A stretch of 64,000 nt of DNA. Origin: Betaproteobacteria bacterium. GTDB taxonomy: Bacteria > Pseudomonadota > Gammaproteobacteria > Burkholderiales > Burkholderiaceae_A. Under the pieces are notes generated by a model. It searched no databases, was not told the origin of the DNA, and worked only from the letters and a program-made list of their open reading frames with translations. This document shows positions 9,150 to 18,206 of this stretch, piece by piece. The DNA is taken from positions 1 through 64,000 of the forward strand of contig VGHK01000001.1 in NCBI GenBank assembly GCA_016868305.1, read 5' to 3'. Position numbers and translations under genes: made by a program. How positions within the stretch are numbered: the stretch's first letter is position 1; each line of letters starts with the position of its first letter.

Positions 9150-9966
9150 GGGTGTAAATGGAAAACGATTCTTCGCGCAGGAAGCCGACAAGACTCACGC
9201 CCAGGCGTTCTGCGGTCTCGACAGCGAGGCTGGTGGGGGCTGAGACGGCGGCAAGCAGCCCGATCTGCTGCGAGGCGGCCTTATGCACCATTTCAAAACT
9301 CGCCCGGCTCGTCACCAGCAAAAACCCCTTATCAAGCGCTGCACTGCTGCATCGTAAAAAGCCCAAGAGCTTATCTAAGGCATTGTGTCGGCCCACGTCT
9401 TCGCGTACGACGAGAATCTTTCCGTTGATATCGGCCCAGGCAGCCGCATGTACGGCGCCAGTCTCGGCAAATAGGGGTTGATGGTCTCTGAGGCTAGAGC
9501 GCGCGCGCTGCAAGGCAGCCGTGGTAAACCGCTGCGCAGAGCTTTCCGGCGGGAGGGCTGGTAAGGGCCGCACCAGTTGTGAGAGCTGCTCAGCGCCGCA
9601 GAGGCCACAGCCCGTGCGGCCAGCCAGGCTGCGTCGATGTTCGGAAAGTCGCTGCATCTGGCGGCTGGCGATCCCAATAGAGACTTCGATGCCCTGCGCC
9701 CCTTCTTTAACTTCCACATCAAAGACATCTTCTGGCGATGCGATGATTCCCTCGGTGAGGCTAAAGCCCAGGGCAAAGTCATAGAGATCGGCGGGCGTGG
9801 CGAGCATTACTGCATGCGAGACACCGTTATAGACCAGCGCAACTGGAGTCTCGCAGGCCACCGCGTCCATCTGCATGGTCTCAAGCGGCGAAGGCTCACG
9901 CGCCTGTCGTAGGTCAACCGGCACGCGGGCGATGGGTTCGCGGTCTCGTTGATGATCCACAGGCAC
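9130..9966 (-). CDS. fdhD: FdhD sulfurtransferase for formate dehydrogenase-type enzymes
   Basis: A 278-residue protein that passes sulfur from IscS to the molybdenum cofactor of FdhF-type enzymes. The essential CxxC lies in GRTGCGLCGAEQL (C120, C123), at almost the same position as in E. coli FdhD. The family segments REDVGRHNALDK and VTSRASFEMVHKA are also present. It precedes and overlaps the YdeP-like gene, so the two are translationally coupled and the molybdoprotein is very likely its client. Confidence 0.95.
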   Translation of the reverse strand: MPVDHQRDREPIARVPVDLRQAREPSPLETMQMDAVACETPVALVYNGVSHAVMLATPADLYDFALGFSLTEGIIASPEDVFDVEVKEGAQGIEVSIGIASRQMQRLSEHRRSLAGRTGCGLCGAEQLSQLVRPLPALPPESSAQRFTTAALQRARSSLRDHQPLFAETGAVHAAAWADINGKILVVREDVGRHNALDKLLGFLRCSSAALDKGFLLVTSRASFEMVHKAASQQIGLLAAVSAPTSLAVETAERLGVSLVGFLREESFSIYTHGQRIV

Positions 9967-10007
9967 AGCTATGGGTGCATCCGGTAGCAGTGGTGAGGCG
10001 GGTCTGT

Positions 10008-10832
10008 CTATGGGTGGCTTTCAATAAACCGGCGTACGGCGGTAATTACCTGGTTGGGCTGATCTTTATGGGGTGAATGCCTGCACTGCGCGAGTTTCAC
10101 GAGCGTTGTTTGGGGAAGTCGGGCGGCAATGCCATCGATCTGAATCATGGTGCCATATTCGTCGTCCACGCCCTGGATTGCAAGAACGGGGCAGCTAATG
10201 GAGGGCAACGCATCTTCGATCGACCACTTCGTGAACCGAGGATCGAGCCAGATCTGGTTCCATCCCCAGAAGGCCGAGTCGGGGTCTGCGTGGTGGCGGG
10301 CAAGCCGTTGCTTCAGATCGGTGGTGCGGTAGGCCTCGCGCGCCTTTTGAATGTTCTCTACCGTAATGTCTTCCACCATGATGTGCGGCGCGGCCACAAC
10401 AATGCCGGCAAGCGACTGGGAATGTCGCGCCGCATAGAGCAGGCTGATCGAACCGCCATCGCTGTGGCCGAACAAGTAGATCGGCTGATCAGCAGGCGTA
10501 ATTGCAAGCGCTCCAAGAAATGCCGGTAGCACCTCAAAGGCCTGTCGGTGCATGAAGTCCGGCTGCCAGCGTTCGTCGCTTGGCCGAGGGGTGGAATTCC
10601 CATAGCCGGGCCGGGAGTAGACCAGGCCTCGCAGGCCCAGTGCCTCGCAGAGCTGATCCGGAAAGTCTTTCCACATAGACACCGACCCCAGGCCCTCGTG
10701 CAGAAAGACCATGATCGGGGTGGGCGACGAAGCCTTTTGTGCTGCGGTCAGGGAGCTGCCTTCTTCGGTCGCATTCGTCCATCGATACTCGACCTCGATG
10801 CTGCGACCAGCCCAAGATATGCCGATGTTCAC
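10008..10832 (-). CDS. Alpha/beta hydrolase of the box locus
   Basis: A 274-residue alpha/beta-hydrolase-fold protein. The nucleophile elbow is GHSDGGS and the oxyanion-side segment is FLHEGLGSVSMWKDFP. The charge-relay Asp is probably in GVDDEYG and the His in CRHSPH. Hydrolases of this kind are commonly found next to benzoate-CoA ligase genes in box clusters, where a thioesterase or lactonase role has been suggested. Its ATG overlaps the upstream chimeric boxD-bclA gene by four bases, so it was part of the same operon before the rearrangement. The exact substrate cannot be inferred. Confidence 0.82.
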   Translation of the reverse strand: MNIGISWAGRSIEVEYRWTNATEEGSSLTAAQKASSPTPIMVFLHEGLGSVSMWKDFPDQLCEALGLRGLVYSRPGYGNSTPRPSDERWQPDFMHRQAFEVLPAFLGALAITPADQPIYLFGHSDGGSISLLYAARHSQSLAGIVVAAPHIMVEDITVENIQKAREAYRTTDLKQRLARHHADPDSAFWGWNQIWLDPRFTKWSIEDALPSISCPVLAIQGVDDEYGTMIQIDGIAARLPQTTLVKLAQCRHSPHKDQPNQVITAVRRFIESHP

Positions 10833-11776
10833 GTGCTCTGCTGCTCCTGTTCGCGAAGCCGAAACCGCTGAATTTTGCCGGTGGCGGTCTTGGGTAGTTC
10901 ATCGACAAAGGCGAAAAACCGGGGGCACTTGTAGGCCGCAAGTTTTTCTTTGGTAAAGGCCTTGAGCTCCTCTTCGGATACCTGCTGTCCCGGCTTACGC
11001 ACCACGAAGGCCTTGGTCTTGGTCAGCCCTTCGGCATCGGTAACACCGATCACGGCAGCCTCTAATACCGCAGGGTGCTGCATGAGGGTGGATTCGATTT
11101 CAAAGGGAGAGACATAAATACCGCTGACCTTGAGCATGTCGTCGCTGCGGCCGGCATAGGTGAAGCTGCCGTCGTCGTTCTGCACATATTTGTCGCCACT
11201 CTTGGTCCAGGCCCCCCGAAAGGTCTCCTGCGACTTCTCCCGGTTCTGCCAGTACATGAGTGCGCTGCTCGGTCCATGAATGTAGAGGTCACCCACCTCG
11301 CCTGCGGCCACAGGCTGGCCCTTGTCGTCGCGCAGTTCAATGGCATAACCCGGCACCGGCCATCCCGTGGTTCCGTAGCGTACCCGCCCTGGCTGGTTAG
11401 AGAGAAAGATATGCAGCATCTCGGTGGAGCCGATGCCATCGATGATCTCCACGCCATAGTGCTGGGTAAACCGTTGACCGATTTCCGCTGGCAGCGCCTC
11501 ACCGGCTGAGGAGCACATGCGTAGGGCCACCGCATCGCGCGCAGGCAGATTGGGTGAGGCCAGCATGCCCGCATACCCCGTGGGCGCGCCAAAAAAGATC
11601 GCGCGCAGGGCGGGGCCCGCCTGCGACCGGGCAAAGGCAAACCCTGCCTGAAGATCAAGGCCCTTTGCATCAACCTCTACCAGAGGGGTTCCCAGCACAG
11701 GGTCAGACAGGGTGATGCCTGCGCCGCTGCCTGCCTGCCATTGCCCTGCGAGATAGTTCGTAAGCCTTTCTGCCAT
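10829..11776 (-). pseudogene. In-frame BoxD-like/benzoate-CoA ligase chimera (internal deletion)
   Basis: A 315-residue open frame made of two unrelated parts. Residues 1-59 (MAERLTNYLAGQW to GPALRA) match the N-terminus of PaaZ/BoxD-type 3,4-dehydroadipyl-CoA semialdehyde dehydrogenases, in which the same GxALRA motif precedes the Rossmann fold. From residue 60 (IFFGAPTGYAGML, DNA near 11597) the sequence is the C-terminal half of a benzoate-CoA ligase: CSSAGEALP, DGIGSTEMLHIF, YAGRSDDMLKVSG and the PKTATGKIQR lysine motif. Missing are the dehydrogenase catalytic domains and the ligase N-terminal AMP-binding half with its P-loop. The ribosome site AGGAGG is intact, so a protein could be made, but neither activity is expected. 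Real deletion and assembly collapse cannot be separated here. Confidence 0.85.
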
Positions 11777-11863
11777 GGTTACCTCCTCGTCTTTATCTTT
11801 GTATCTGCTGCTTTGGCCCTGCCGCCCAGAGATCGGGGCCCAGGCTTGCTACAGTGGGACTTA

Positions 11864-11885
11864 TGCAGTATCGTGCAGATATGCA
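11864..11885. promoter_or_regulatory. BoxR operator candidate (TGCA-N6-TGCA)
   Basis: Three TGCA half-sites occur within 22 bases: 11864-11867, 11874-11877 and 11882-11885. The first pair is spaced by exactly six bases, the arrangement reported for BzdR/BoxR operators in Azoarcus. It lies between the divergent chimera and boxR, 22 bases before the boxR start, so it is well placed for autoregulation and for control of the minus-strand operon. Confidence 0.65.
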
Positions 11886-11906
11886 CATTAAATTTCATTT
11901 CCTAAA

Positions 11907-12821
11907 ATGTCAAGCACTATAGTTCACATTCTTCATCAAGACGGTGAAACCGAAGAGAAAAACCCCTTTCTGGTGGCACTTGGAGAGCGGGTAAAAACCG
12001 CCCGGGCCCGCAAGGGCATGACCCGCCGGGCGCTTGCCCAGGCCGCCGAGGTGTCGGATCGTCACCTTGCCAACCTCGAATATGGGCTGGGCAACCCATC
12101 CATTCTGGTTCTGCTGCAGGTGGCCAATGCGCTGCAGTGCTCTCTGGCAGAGCTTGTTGGCGATGTGACCACCCAGAACCCCGAATGGCTGCTGCTGCGG
12201 GAGCTTTTGCTGCAGCAGGATGAGGCGTCTCTGCGCCGGATTCGCATGCAGATTTCAGACAGTCTGGGCCTGGCAAAGGCCAGCGCCCGGGCCGCCAACC
12301 CCCGTCTGGCGCTGATTGGCCTAAGGGGCGCGGGTAAGTCCACGTTGGGGCGCATGCTCTCCGAAGACTTAGGGTTTCCCTTTGTGGAGCTCAGCCAAGA
12401 GATTGAAAAGTTTGCCGGCTGCAGCGTCGCGGAGATACAGGCCCTCTATGGGGTCAATGCCTATCGCCGGTATGAACGCCGGGCGCTCGAAGAGGCTATC
12501 CAGATCTATCCCGAGGCGGTGATTGCCACGCCAGGTGGGCTGGTATCAGACCCAGCCAGCTTTAACCTCTTGCTGCAGCACTGCACCACTGTCTGGCTCA
12601 AGGCCGACCCCGAGGACCATATGGGCCGGGTGCGGGCCCAGGGTGATCTGCGGCCAATGGCTGCCAGCCGGGAGGCCATGCAAGACCTCTGCAACATTCT
12701 GGCTGGCCGGGCTGCCTTTTATTCCAAGGCCGACCTTACTCTCGACACCAGTCGCCAGCCCCTGGCGGAGACTTTTGGGCTCCTGCGGACTTCTGTAAGG
12801 GATTTTCTGAATATGAATTAA
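11907..12821 (+). CDS. boxR: BoxR, benzoyl-CoA-responsive transcriptional regulator
   Basis: A 304-residue two-domain regulator. Residues of about 20-90 form an XRE-type helix-turn-helix (MTRRALAQAAEVSDRHLANLE). Residues of about 130-300 resemble shikimate kinase, with the Walker A motif GLRGAGKST and a following FVELSQEIE segment. This architecture is that of BzdR/BoxR, repressors released by benzoyl-CoA. It lies immediately upstream of boxC and divergent from the damaged boxD-bclA gene. The start ATG has no ribosome site. TGCA repeats lie upstream of it and in front of boxC, which fits direct control of both sides. Confidence 0.93.
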   Translation: MSSTIVHILHQDGETEEKNPFLVALGERVKTARARKGMTRRALAQAAEVSDRHLANLEYGLGNPSILVLLQVANALQCSLAELVGDVTTQNPEWLLLRELLLQQDEASLRRIRMQISDSLGLAKASARAANPRLALIGLRGAGKSTLGRMLSEDLGFPFVELSQEIEKFAGCSVAEIQALYGVNAYRRYERRALEEAIQIYPEAVIATPGGLVSDPASFNLLLQHCTTVWLKADPEDHMGRVRAQGDLRPMAASREAMQDLCNILAGRAAFYSKADLTLDTSRQPLAETFGLLRTSVRDFLNMN

Positions 12822-12826
12822 AGTGC

Positions 12827-12859
12827 TTGACACGGGGGTTATTGTTGCATTATTATTCA
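12827..12859 (+). promoter_or_regulatory. boxCBA promoter with degenerate BoxR half-sites
   Basis: A consensus -35 box TTGACA (12827-12832) is followed after 18 bases by TATTAT (12851-12856), a close match to the sigma-70 -10 box. TGCA at 12846-12849 followed six bases later by TTCA (12856-12859) makes an imperfect TGCA-N6-TGCA site covering the -10 box, a position suited to repression. It starts right after the boxR stop codon, 58 bases or more before the boxC start. Confidence 0.62.
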
Positions 12860-12917
12860 TCTAATAGCAGCACGCACTGCTGTAGCAACCACCACAACAC
12901 GACCCAAGGAGACAGAC

Positions 12918-14576
12918 ATGAATAGCCACCCCCGCGTTGAGTACCAGACCGATCCCACGCAGTACAAGCACCTGAAACTAAGCTTTAACGGCGTCGTAGC
13001 CACCCTGGCCGTAGATATTGATGAGAACGCAGGGCTGCGCCCCGGCTACAAGCTCAAGCTCAACAGCTACGACCTCGGCGTGGATATTGAGCTCAATGAC
13101 GCCTTAAACCGCATTCGCTTTGAGCACCCCGAAGTGCGCTCGGTGGTGGTGACCAGCCTGAAGGATCGTATCTTCTGCTCGGGCGCCAACATTTTTATGC
13201 TGGGACTCTCCAGCCATGCCTGGAAGGTTAACTTCTGTAAGTTCACCAACGAGACCCGCAATGGCATTGAAGACTCGTCTAAGTACAGTGGCCTGAAGTT
13301 CATCGCTGCGGTCAACGGTGCCTGTGCGGGCGGCGGCTACGAGCTCGCCCTTGCCTGCGATGAGATTGTCTTGATTGATGACCGGTCGTCTTCGGTAAGC
13401 CTGCCTGAGGTTCCCTTGCTTGGCGTGCTGCCCGGCACCGGTGGGCTTACCCGGGTTACCGACAAGCGTCATGTACGTCACGACCTTGCCGACATCTTCT
13501 GTACCACCACTGAGGGCGTGCGTGGCCAGAAGGCCAAAGACTGGCGGCTCGTGGATGAGGTGGTCAAGCCTGCCCAGTTTGCAGAGTATGTGCAAAAACG
13601 CGCAGAGCAGCTTGCAGAGCAGAGCGATCGCCCGGTAGGTGCTAAAGGCATTGCCCTGCCACCGGTTGTCCGTGAGCTCTCTGCAGACGCCATGCGTTAC
13701 GATCATGTGAAGATTAAGATCGACCGGGCATTGCGCACCGCCACCATTACGGTGCATGGCCCCGATGCGGTCCTGCCTCAGACCACCGAGGCCATTGAGG
13801 CAGCCGGTGCCGCCTGGTATCCCTTGGCCCTGGCCCGTGAGCTAGATGACGCCATTCTGCAGCTGCGCACCAACGAGCTCGACCTGGGCACCTGGATTAT
13901 CAAAACCGCTGGAGATGCCCAGGCTGTGTTGCAGATGGACGCGCTGCTGCAGGCGCATCAGAGCCACTGGCTGGTACGCGAAACCTTGGGCCTCATGCGC
14001 CGTGTCTTTAGCCGCCTCGATGTCTCCTCGCGCAGCCTGTTTGCCCTCATCGAGCCGGGCTCCTGTTTTGTTGGCAGCTTTCTGGAATTTGCCCTGGCCT
14101 GCGATCGCAGCTATATGCTGGCGCTGCCCGATGATGCACAGAAGGCCCCGAAGATCGCGGTCTCTGAGATGAACTTCGGCACCTTTCCGATGGTGACGGG
14201 CCAGAGCCGCATTGGCCGTAGGTTCTACGATGAGGCCCCCGCTGTTGCCGCGGTGCAGGCAGCCAAGGGTCAGATGCTTGATGCCGACGCCGCATTTGCC
14301 TTGGGCCTGGTTACCAGTAACCCAGATGACATCGACTGGGCCGATGAGGTGCGCATTGCGATTGAAGAGCGTGCTGCCATGTCGCCCGATGCCCTTACGG
14401 GTATGGAGGCTAACCTGCGCTTCAATGGCAAAGAGACTATGTTTAGCCGAATCTTTGGACGTCTGACTGCCTGGCAGAACTGGATATTCCAAAGACCCAA
14501 TGCAGTAGGTGAGAAGGGCGCTTTAAAGGTCTATGGCAAAGGCGAGAAGGCGGCCTTTGACTGGAACCGCGTCTAG
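12918..14576 (+). CDS. boxC: Benzoyl-CoA-dihydrodiol lyase (2,3-epoxybenzoyl-CoA dihydrolase)
   Basis: A 552-residue enzyme of the crotonase superfamily that hydrolytically opens 2,3-epoxybenzoyl-CoA to 3,4-dehydroadipyl-CoA semialdehyde and formate. The N-terminal crotonase half shows the CoA oxyanion-hole segments FCSGANIFMLG and NGACAGGGYELALACDE. The glutamate-bearing segment LPEVPLLGVLPGTGG follows. A second, divergent half extends to the C-terminus as in known BoxC proteins. AAGGAG lies before the ATG. It is the first gene of boxC-boxB-boxA and appears intact. Its product has no visible downstream enzyme here because the BoxD-like gene is truncated. Confidence 0.95.
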   Translation: MNSHPRVEYQTDPTQYKHLKLSFNGVVATLAVDIDENAGLRPGYKLKLNSYDLGVDIELNDALNRIRFEHPEVRSVVVTSLKDRIFCSGANIFMLGLSSHAWKVNFCKFTNETRNGIEDSSKYSGLKFIAAVNGACAGGGYELALACDEIVLIDDRSSSVSLPEVPLLGVLPGTGGLTRVTDKRHVRHDLADIFCTTTEGVRGQKAKDWRLVDEVVKPAQFAEYVQKRAEQLAEQSDRPVGAKGIALPPVVRELSADAMRYDHVKIKIDRALRTATITVHGPDAVLPQTTEAIEAAGAAWYPLALARELDDAILQLRTNELDLGTWIIKTAGDAQAVLQMDALLQAHQSHWLVRETLGLMRRVFSRLDVSSRSLFALIEPGSCFVGSFLEFALACDRSYMLALPDDAQKAPKIAVSEMNFGTFPMVTGQSRIGRRFYDEAPAVAAVQAAKGQMLDADAAFALGLVTSNPDDIDWADEVRIAIEERAAMSPDALTGMEANLRFNGKETMFSRIFGRLTAWQNWIFQRPNAVGEKGALKVYGKGEKAAFDWNRV

Positions 14577-14658
14577 CCCACCTCCCGAGCGAAAACACCA
14601 AGATTCAATTCACTTACTTCATTTTTTTTCCACGAACCGCATTTCTAAGGAGCAGACC

Positions 14659-16086
14659 ATGAACGGTATTAACTACAGCGAGAAGATCCCCAATAACGTC
14701 AACCTCAGCGAAGACCGCACCCTGCAACGGGCGCTCGAGCAGTGGCAGCCCAACTACATTCAGTGGTGGAATGACATGGGCCCGGAGGGCAGCCAGAACT
14801 TTGATGTCTATCTGCGCACTGCAGTCAGCGTAGACCCTCAGGGCTGGGCGCAGTTTGGCCACGTGAAGATGCCCGACTACCGCTGGGGCATTTTTCTAAA
14901 TCCCGCTGAGGCCGGTCGCAAGATTCATTTCGGCGATCACATGGGCGAGAATGTCTGGCAAGACGTGCCGGGTGAGCACCGGGCCAACCTGCGCCGTATC
15001 ATCGTTACCCAGGGCGATACCGAACCCGCCTCGGTGGAGCAGCAGCGTCACCTGGGTCTTACCTGCCCCAGCCAGTACGACCTGCGCAACCTTTTTCAGG
15101 TCAACGTAGAAGAGGGCCGCCACCTCTGGGCCATGGTCTATCTGTTGCACAAGCACTTTGGCCGTGATGGCCGTGAAGAAGCAGAGGCACTGCTTGAGCG
15201 CCGCAGCGGCGAGCAGGACAACCCCCGCATTCTGGGTGCATTTAACGAGAAGACGCCGGACTGGCTCTCGTTCTACATGTTCACCTATTTCACCGACCGC
15301 GATGGCAAGTTCCAGCTCTGCGCCTTGGCAGAGTCGAGCTTCGACCCGCTTGCCCGCACCACCAAGTTTATGCTCACCGAAGAGGCCCACCATATGTTTG
15401 TGGGTGAGTCGGGCGTGTCACGCGTGATTCAGCGTACCTGCGACATGATGAACCAGTTGAAGACCGACGATGTCTCTAAGTTGCGGGCTGCAGGTGTCAT
15501 CGACCTGCCCACCATTCAGCGGTATCTCAACTTTCACTTCTCGGTCACCATCGACCTCTTTGGTGCCGATGAGTCAAGTAATGCCGCCACCTTCTTCAGC
15601 TCTGGCCTTAAAGGGCGGTATGAAGAAGGCAAGCGCATCGATGACCATATTCTGAAGAACGACACCTACAAGGTGCTGCAGGTGGTCAATGGCCAGCTCA
15701 TCGAGAAAGATGTTCCGATGCTCAACGCACTAAACGAGGTCTTGCGTGATGACTACATCAAAGACTCGGTGGGTGGTGTTGATCGCTGGAACAAGGTTAT
15801 TGAGAAGGCAGGTATTGATTTCCGGCTTAAGGTGCCGCACAAGGCCTTTAACCGGAAGATTGGTGCCCTCTCGGGCGTTAAGGTGTCACCCGATGGCCGC
15901 GTGGTCTCCGACCGCGAGTGGAACATGTATGCAGACCAGTGGCTTGCTACCGAAGAAGACCGTGCCTATGTCGCATCACTGATGGGCCGCGTCGTAGAGC
16001 CGGGCAAGTTTGCGAGCTGGATTGCGCCGCCGGTCATGGGTATTAATCGGCAGCCGGTGAACTTTGAATACATTCGGTTTAACTAG
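14659..16086 (+). CDS. boxB: Benzoyl-CoA 2,3-epoxidase, diiron subunit
   Basis: A 475-residue oxygenase component that epoxidises benzoyl-CoA with O2 and electrons from BoxA. Diiron-ligand motifs are visible: E122, E152-x2-H155 (in NVEEGRHLW), D213 (FTDRDG) and E242-x2-H245 (TEEAHHMF). They correspond with a two-residue shift to those described for the Azoarcus evansii enzyme. A longer upstream open frame exists, but AAGGAG sits seven bases before the ATG at 14659 and that start gives the family length. It lies 82 bases after boxC in the same operon. Confidence 0.96.
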   Translation: MNGINYSEKIPNNVNLSEDRTLQRALEQWQPNYIQWWNDMGPEGSQNFDVYLRTAVSVDPQGWAQFGHVKMPDYRWGIFLNPAEAGRKIHFGDHMGENVWQDVPGEHRANLRRIIVTQGDTEPASVEQQRHLGLTCPSQYDLRNLFQVNVEEGRHLWAMVYLLHKHFGRDGREEAEALLERRSGEQDNPRILGAFNEKTPDWLSFYMFTYFTDRDGKFQLCALAESSFDPLARTTKFMLTEEAHHMFVGESGVSRVIQRTCDMMNQLKTDDVSKLRAAGVIDLPTIQRYLNFHFSVTIDLFGADESSNAATFFSSGLKGRYEEGKRIDDHILKNDTYKVLQVVNGQLIEKDVPMLNALNEVLRDDYIKDSVGGVDRWNKVIEKAGIDFRLKVPHKAFNRKIGALSGVKVSPDGRVVSDREWNMYADQWLATEEDRAYVASLMGRVVEPGKFASWIAPPVMGINRQPVNFEYIRFN

Positions 16087-16145
16087 GCCGTTTTATACTC
16101 GGCGCCAAGAGACCCCAGACAACGATTAGGGCAGAGGAGACAGCC

Positions 16146-17447
16146 ATGGGTATAGACGATAGCAAGGTGCTCAAGCAGCACCTGATAGACCCCGAAATCT
16201 GCATTCGGTGTAACACCTGCGAGGCTACCTGCCCCGTAGGTGCTATCAGTCATGACTCGCGTAACTATGTGGTCGATGCAGAGAAATGCAACTTCTGTAT
16301 GGCATGCGTGCCGCCATGCCCTACTGGGTCGATCGACAACTGGCGTGTGGTACCGAAGGTAAAGGCCTATAGCCTTGAGGCGCAGCTGGGCTGGGATGAA
16401 CTTCCTGCCGAGCTCTCGGCAGAAAGCCTTGCAAGTCTGGGCGTTGGTCTTGAAGATGCCGCTGCCTCTTTGGCATCTTTGGCGGGCGATGCGGGCGCAG
16501 CAACGGGGGATTCGATTCAGGGTGAAACCAATGCTCTGCCGGCAGCGGCCGGTGTTTCTGCCGCGATGCCGCCCTGGTCTGCGGCCCACCCGTATACCAA
16601 CCTGTATGGGCCAAAGGCCGCACAAAAGACGGTCAAGGCCACGGTTACCGGCAACTTCAGGGTGACCGAGGTTGGCAAAGACTACGACACCCACCATATT
16701 GTCCTGGACTTCGGCCAGGCGTTTTTTCCGGTGCTCGAGGGGCAGTCGTTGGGCATTGTGCCGCCCGGGGTGGATTCACACGGTCGGGCGCACCATCCGC
16801 GGCAGTACTCGATTGCCAGCCCCCGCAATGGCGAACGTCCCGGGTATAACAATGTGTCGCTTACGGTAAAGCGGGTGCTCCAGGACTGGAACGGAAACCC
16901 CATGCGCGGCATCGGCAGCAACTATCTGTGTGATCTGCAGGTGGGGGATTCGGTGGATGTCATTGGCCCCTTTGGCTCCAGCTTCCTGATGCCCAATCAT
17001 CCGAAGTCCAATATCGTGATGATCTGCACGGGTACTGGAAGCGCGCCCATGCGGGCGATGACCGAGTGGCGCCGGCGTGACCGCAAAACTAGCGCAGCCG
17101 AGCAGGGTAAGCTCATGTTGTTCTTTGGTGCCCGTACCAAGGAGGAGCTGCCTTATTTCGGCCCGCTGATGAACCTTCCCAAAGACTTTATTGATATCAA
17201 TCTGGTCTTTTCGCGCGAATCCGGTAAGCCCAAGCGGTATGTGCAGGATGCTTTGCGCGAGCGGGCGGCAGACTTGGAAGGCCTTTTGGCCGACCGCAAT
17301 ACCTACATTTATGTCTGCGGCCTGAAGGCAATGGAGGAAGGGGTGGTTCTCGCCCTGCGTGATGTTGCATCACAGACGGGCGGCGACTGGGCCGCTATGC
17401 ATCAGGCCATGCGGTCAGAGGGTAGAATCCACTTCGAAACCTACTAG
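16146..17447 (+). CDS. boxA: Benzoyl-CoA 2,3-epoxidase reductase subunit
   Basis: A 433-residue NADPH-dependent flavoprotein that passes electrons to BoxB. The N-terminus carries two [4Fe-4S] motifs: C19-C22-C25-C29 ([12 protein letters not shown]) and C48-C51-C54-C58 ([12 protein letters not shown]). An alanine-rich linker of about 60 residues follows, then a ferredoxin-NADP reductase module with RQYSIASP for FAD binding and [12 protein letters not shown] for nucleotide binding. GAGGAG lies before the ATG. It is the last gene of boxCBA and is followed by a strong terminator. Confidence 0.96.
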   Translation: MGIDDSKVLKQHLIDPEICIRCNTCEATCPVGAISHDSRNYVVDAEKCNFCMACVPPCPTGSIDNWRVVPKVKAYSLEAQLGWDELPAELSAESLASLGVGLEDAAASLASLAGDAGAATGDSIQGETNALPAAAGVSAAMPPWSAAHPYTNLYGPKAAQKTVKATVTGNFRVTEVGKDYDTHHIVLDFGQAFFPVLEGQSLGIVPPGVDSHGRAHHPRQYSIASPRNGERPGYNNVSLTVKRVLQDWNGNPMRGIGSNYLCDLQVGDSVDVIGPFGSSFLMPNHPKSNIVMICTGTGSAPMRAMTEWRRRDRKTSAAEQGKLMLFFGARTKEELPYFGPLMNLPKDFIDINLVFSRESGKPKRYVQDALRERAADLEGLLADRNTYIYVCGLKAMEEGVVLALRDVASQTGGDWAAMHQAMRSEGRIHFETY

Positions 17448-17467
17448 TTCATCGACAGTCTTTGTCT

Positions 17468-17504
17468 GGACACGGACGCGTCGCTGACGCCCGTGTCCTT
17501 TTTT
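17468..17504 (+). terminator. Intrinsic terminator after boxA
   Basis: GGACACGG pairs with CCGTGTCC, and inside it GCGTC pairs with GACGC around the loop GCT, leaving a two-base bulge. The stem is followed at once by TTTTTT. It lies 20 bases after the boxA stop and 27 bases before the next gene, so the box operon ends here. Confidence 0.9.
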
Positions 17505-17530
17505 ATGCGTGTCTTCTGGAGTGTTGCCCT

Positions 17531-17974
17531 ATGCGATTTGCGGAATTCTTTCCTGGCCAGGTGATAGAGGCGGGCCCTGTGTCTGTTGATGAGCAAGAGA
17601 TCATCAGCTTTGCCAAGGCCTACGACCCACAGTGGTTTCACACCGATCCTGAGGCCTCCGAGCAGGGACATTTTGGGGGGCTGATCGCCAGTGGCTGGCA
17701 CACCTGTGGTCTGGCCATGCGGCTTGTTGCAGATAAGGTGCTTGCGGGGTCGGAATCGTTTGCCTCGCCTGGGCTGGCCTATCTGAAGTGGCCCGCACCT
17801 GTGCGGCCGCATGATCAGCTGCGGCTGAAGGCGGAGGTGCTGGAGGCAAAGCGATCGGCAAGTAAACCGCACCTGGGCATTCTGCGCTGGCGTTGGCAGA
17901 TGCGCAATCAGCATGCGGTGATGGTTTTGGAGCTTGAGGCAACGAGCCTTTTTCATGTGCCCGTTGCAGCCTAG
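17531..17974 (+). CDS. MaoC-like dehydratase domain protein
   Basis: A 147-residue hot-dog-fold protein with the hydratase-2-like segment FAKAYDPQWFHTDPEA, carrying the usual Asp and His, and GGLIASGWHTCGLAMR. It belongs to the broad MaoC group that includes enoyl-CoA hydratases of unknown specificity. The ATG at 17531 was chosen because the upstream open frame runs through the boxA terminator. Lying just downstream of that terminator it is probably a separate unit, though it could serve a CoA pathway. It is a different subfamily from the PhaJ-like gene at 6410. Confidence 0.82.
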   Translation: MRFAEFFPGQVIEAGPVSVDEQEIISFAKAYDPQWFHTDPEASEQGHFGGLIASGWHTCGLAMRLVADKVLAGSESFASPGLAYLKWPAPVRPHDQLRLKAEVLEAKRSASKPHLGILRWRWQMRNQHAVMVLELEATSLFHVPVAA

Positions 17975-18054
17975 GAATTACGAATTACGGAATTACGGTG
18001 ACTGCAGCAAGCCGCATGCCGTGGGCTTTGATCTGTAGCATCGGGCGTATGGCG

Positions 18055-18141
18055 CTACCCCTGTCGCGGTGGCTGTTTGCGCCCGACGACGTAACCGGCA
18101 AGAAAACCCACCAGAAAAATAATGATCCAGCCAATTACCAT
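18055..18141 (-). CDS. Micro-ORF: 28-residue single-pass membrane peptide
   Basis: A 28-residue frame starting at the ATG at 18141. Residues of about 2-20 are a hydrophobic helix (IGWIIIFLVGFLAGYVVG) with glycines spaced G12-x3-G16-x3-G20, and the tail RKQPPRQG is basic. This is a classic small Nin-Cout membrane peptide. AAGGA lies about ten bases before the ATG. It sits alone in the gap between the MaoC-like gene and the HNH gene. I do not recognise a family; conservation in relatives would decide whether it is real. Confidence 0.45.
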   Translation of the reverse strand: MVIGWIIIFLVGFLAGYVVGRKQPPRQG

Positions 18142-18206
18142 GGGGCGAAGTCCTTCTTGTGTCGTGGTCGTTGTGAGGTGATGCGAGGCGGGCGTTCAGT
18201 CCAACT

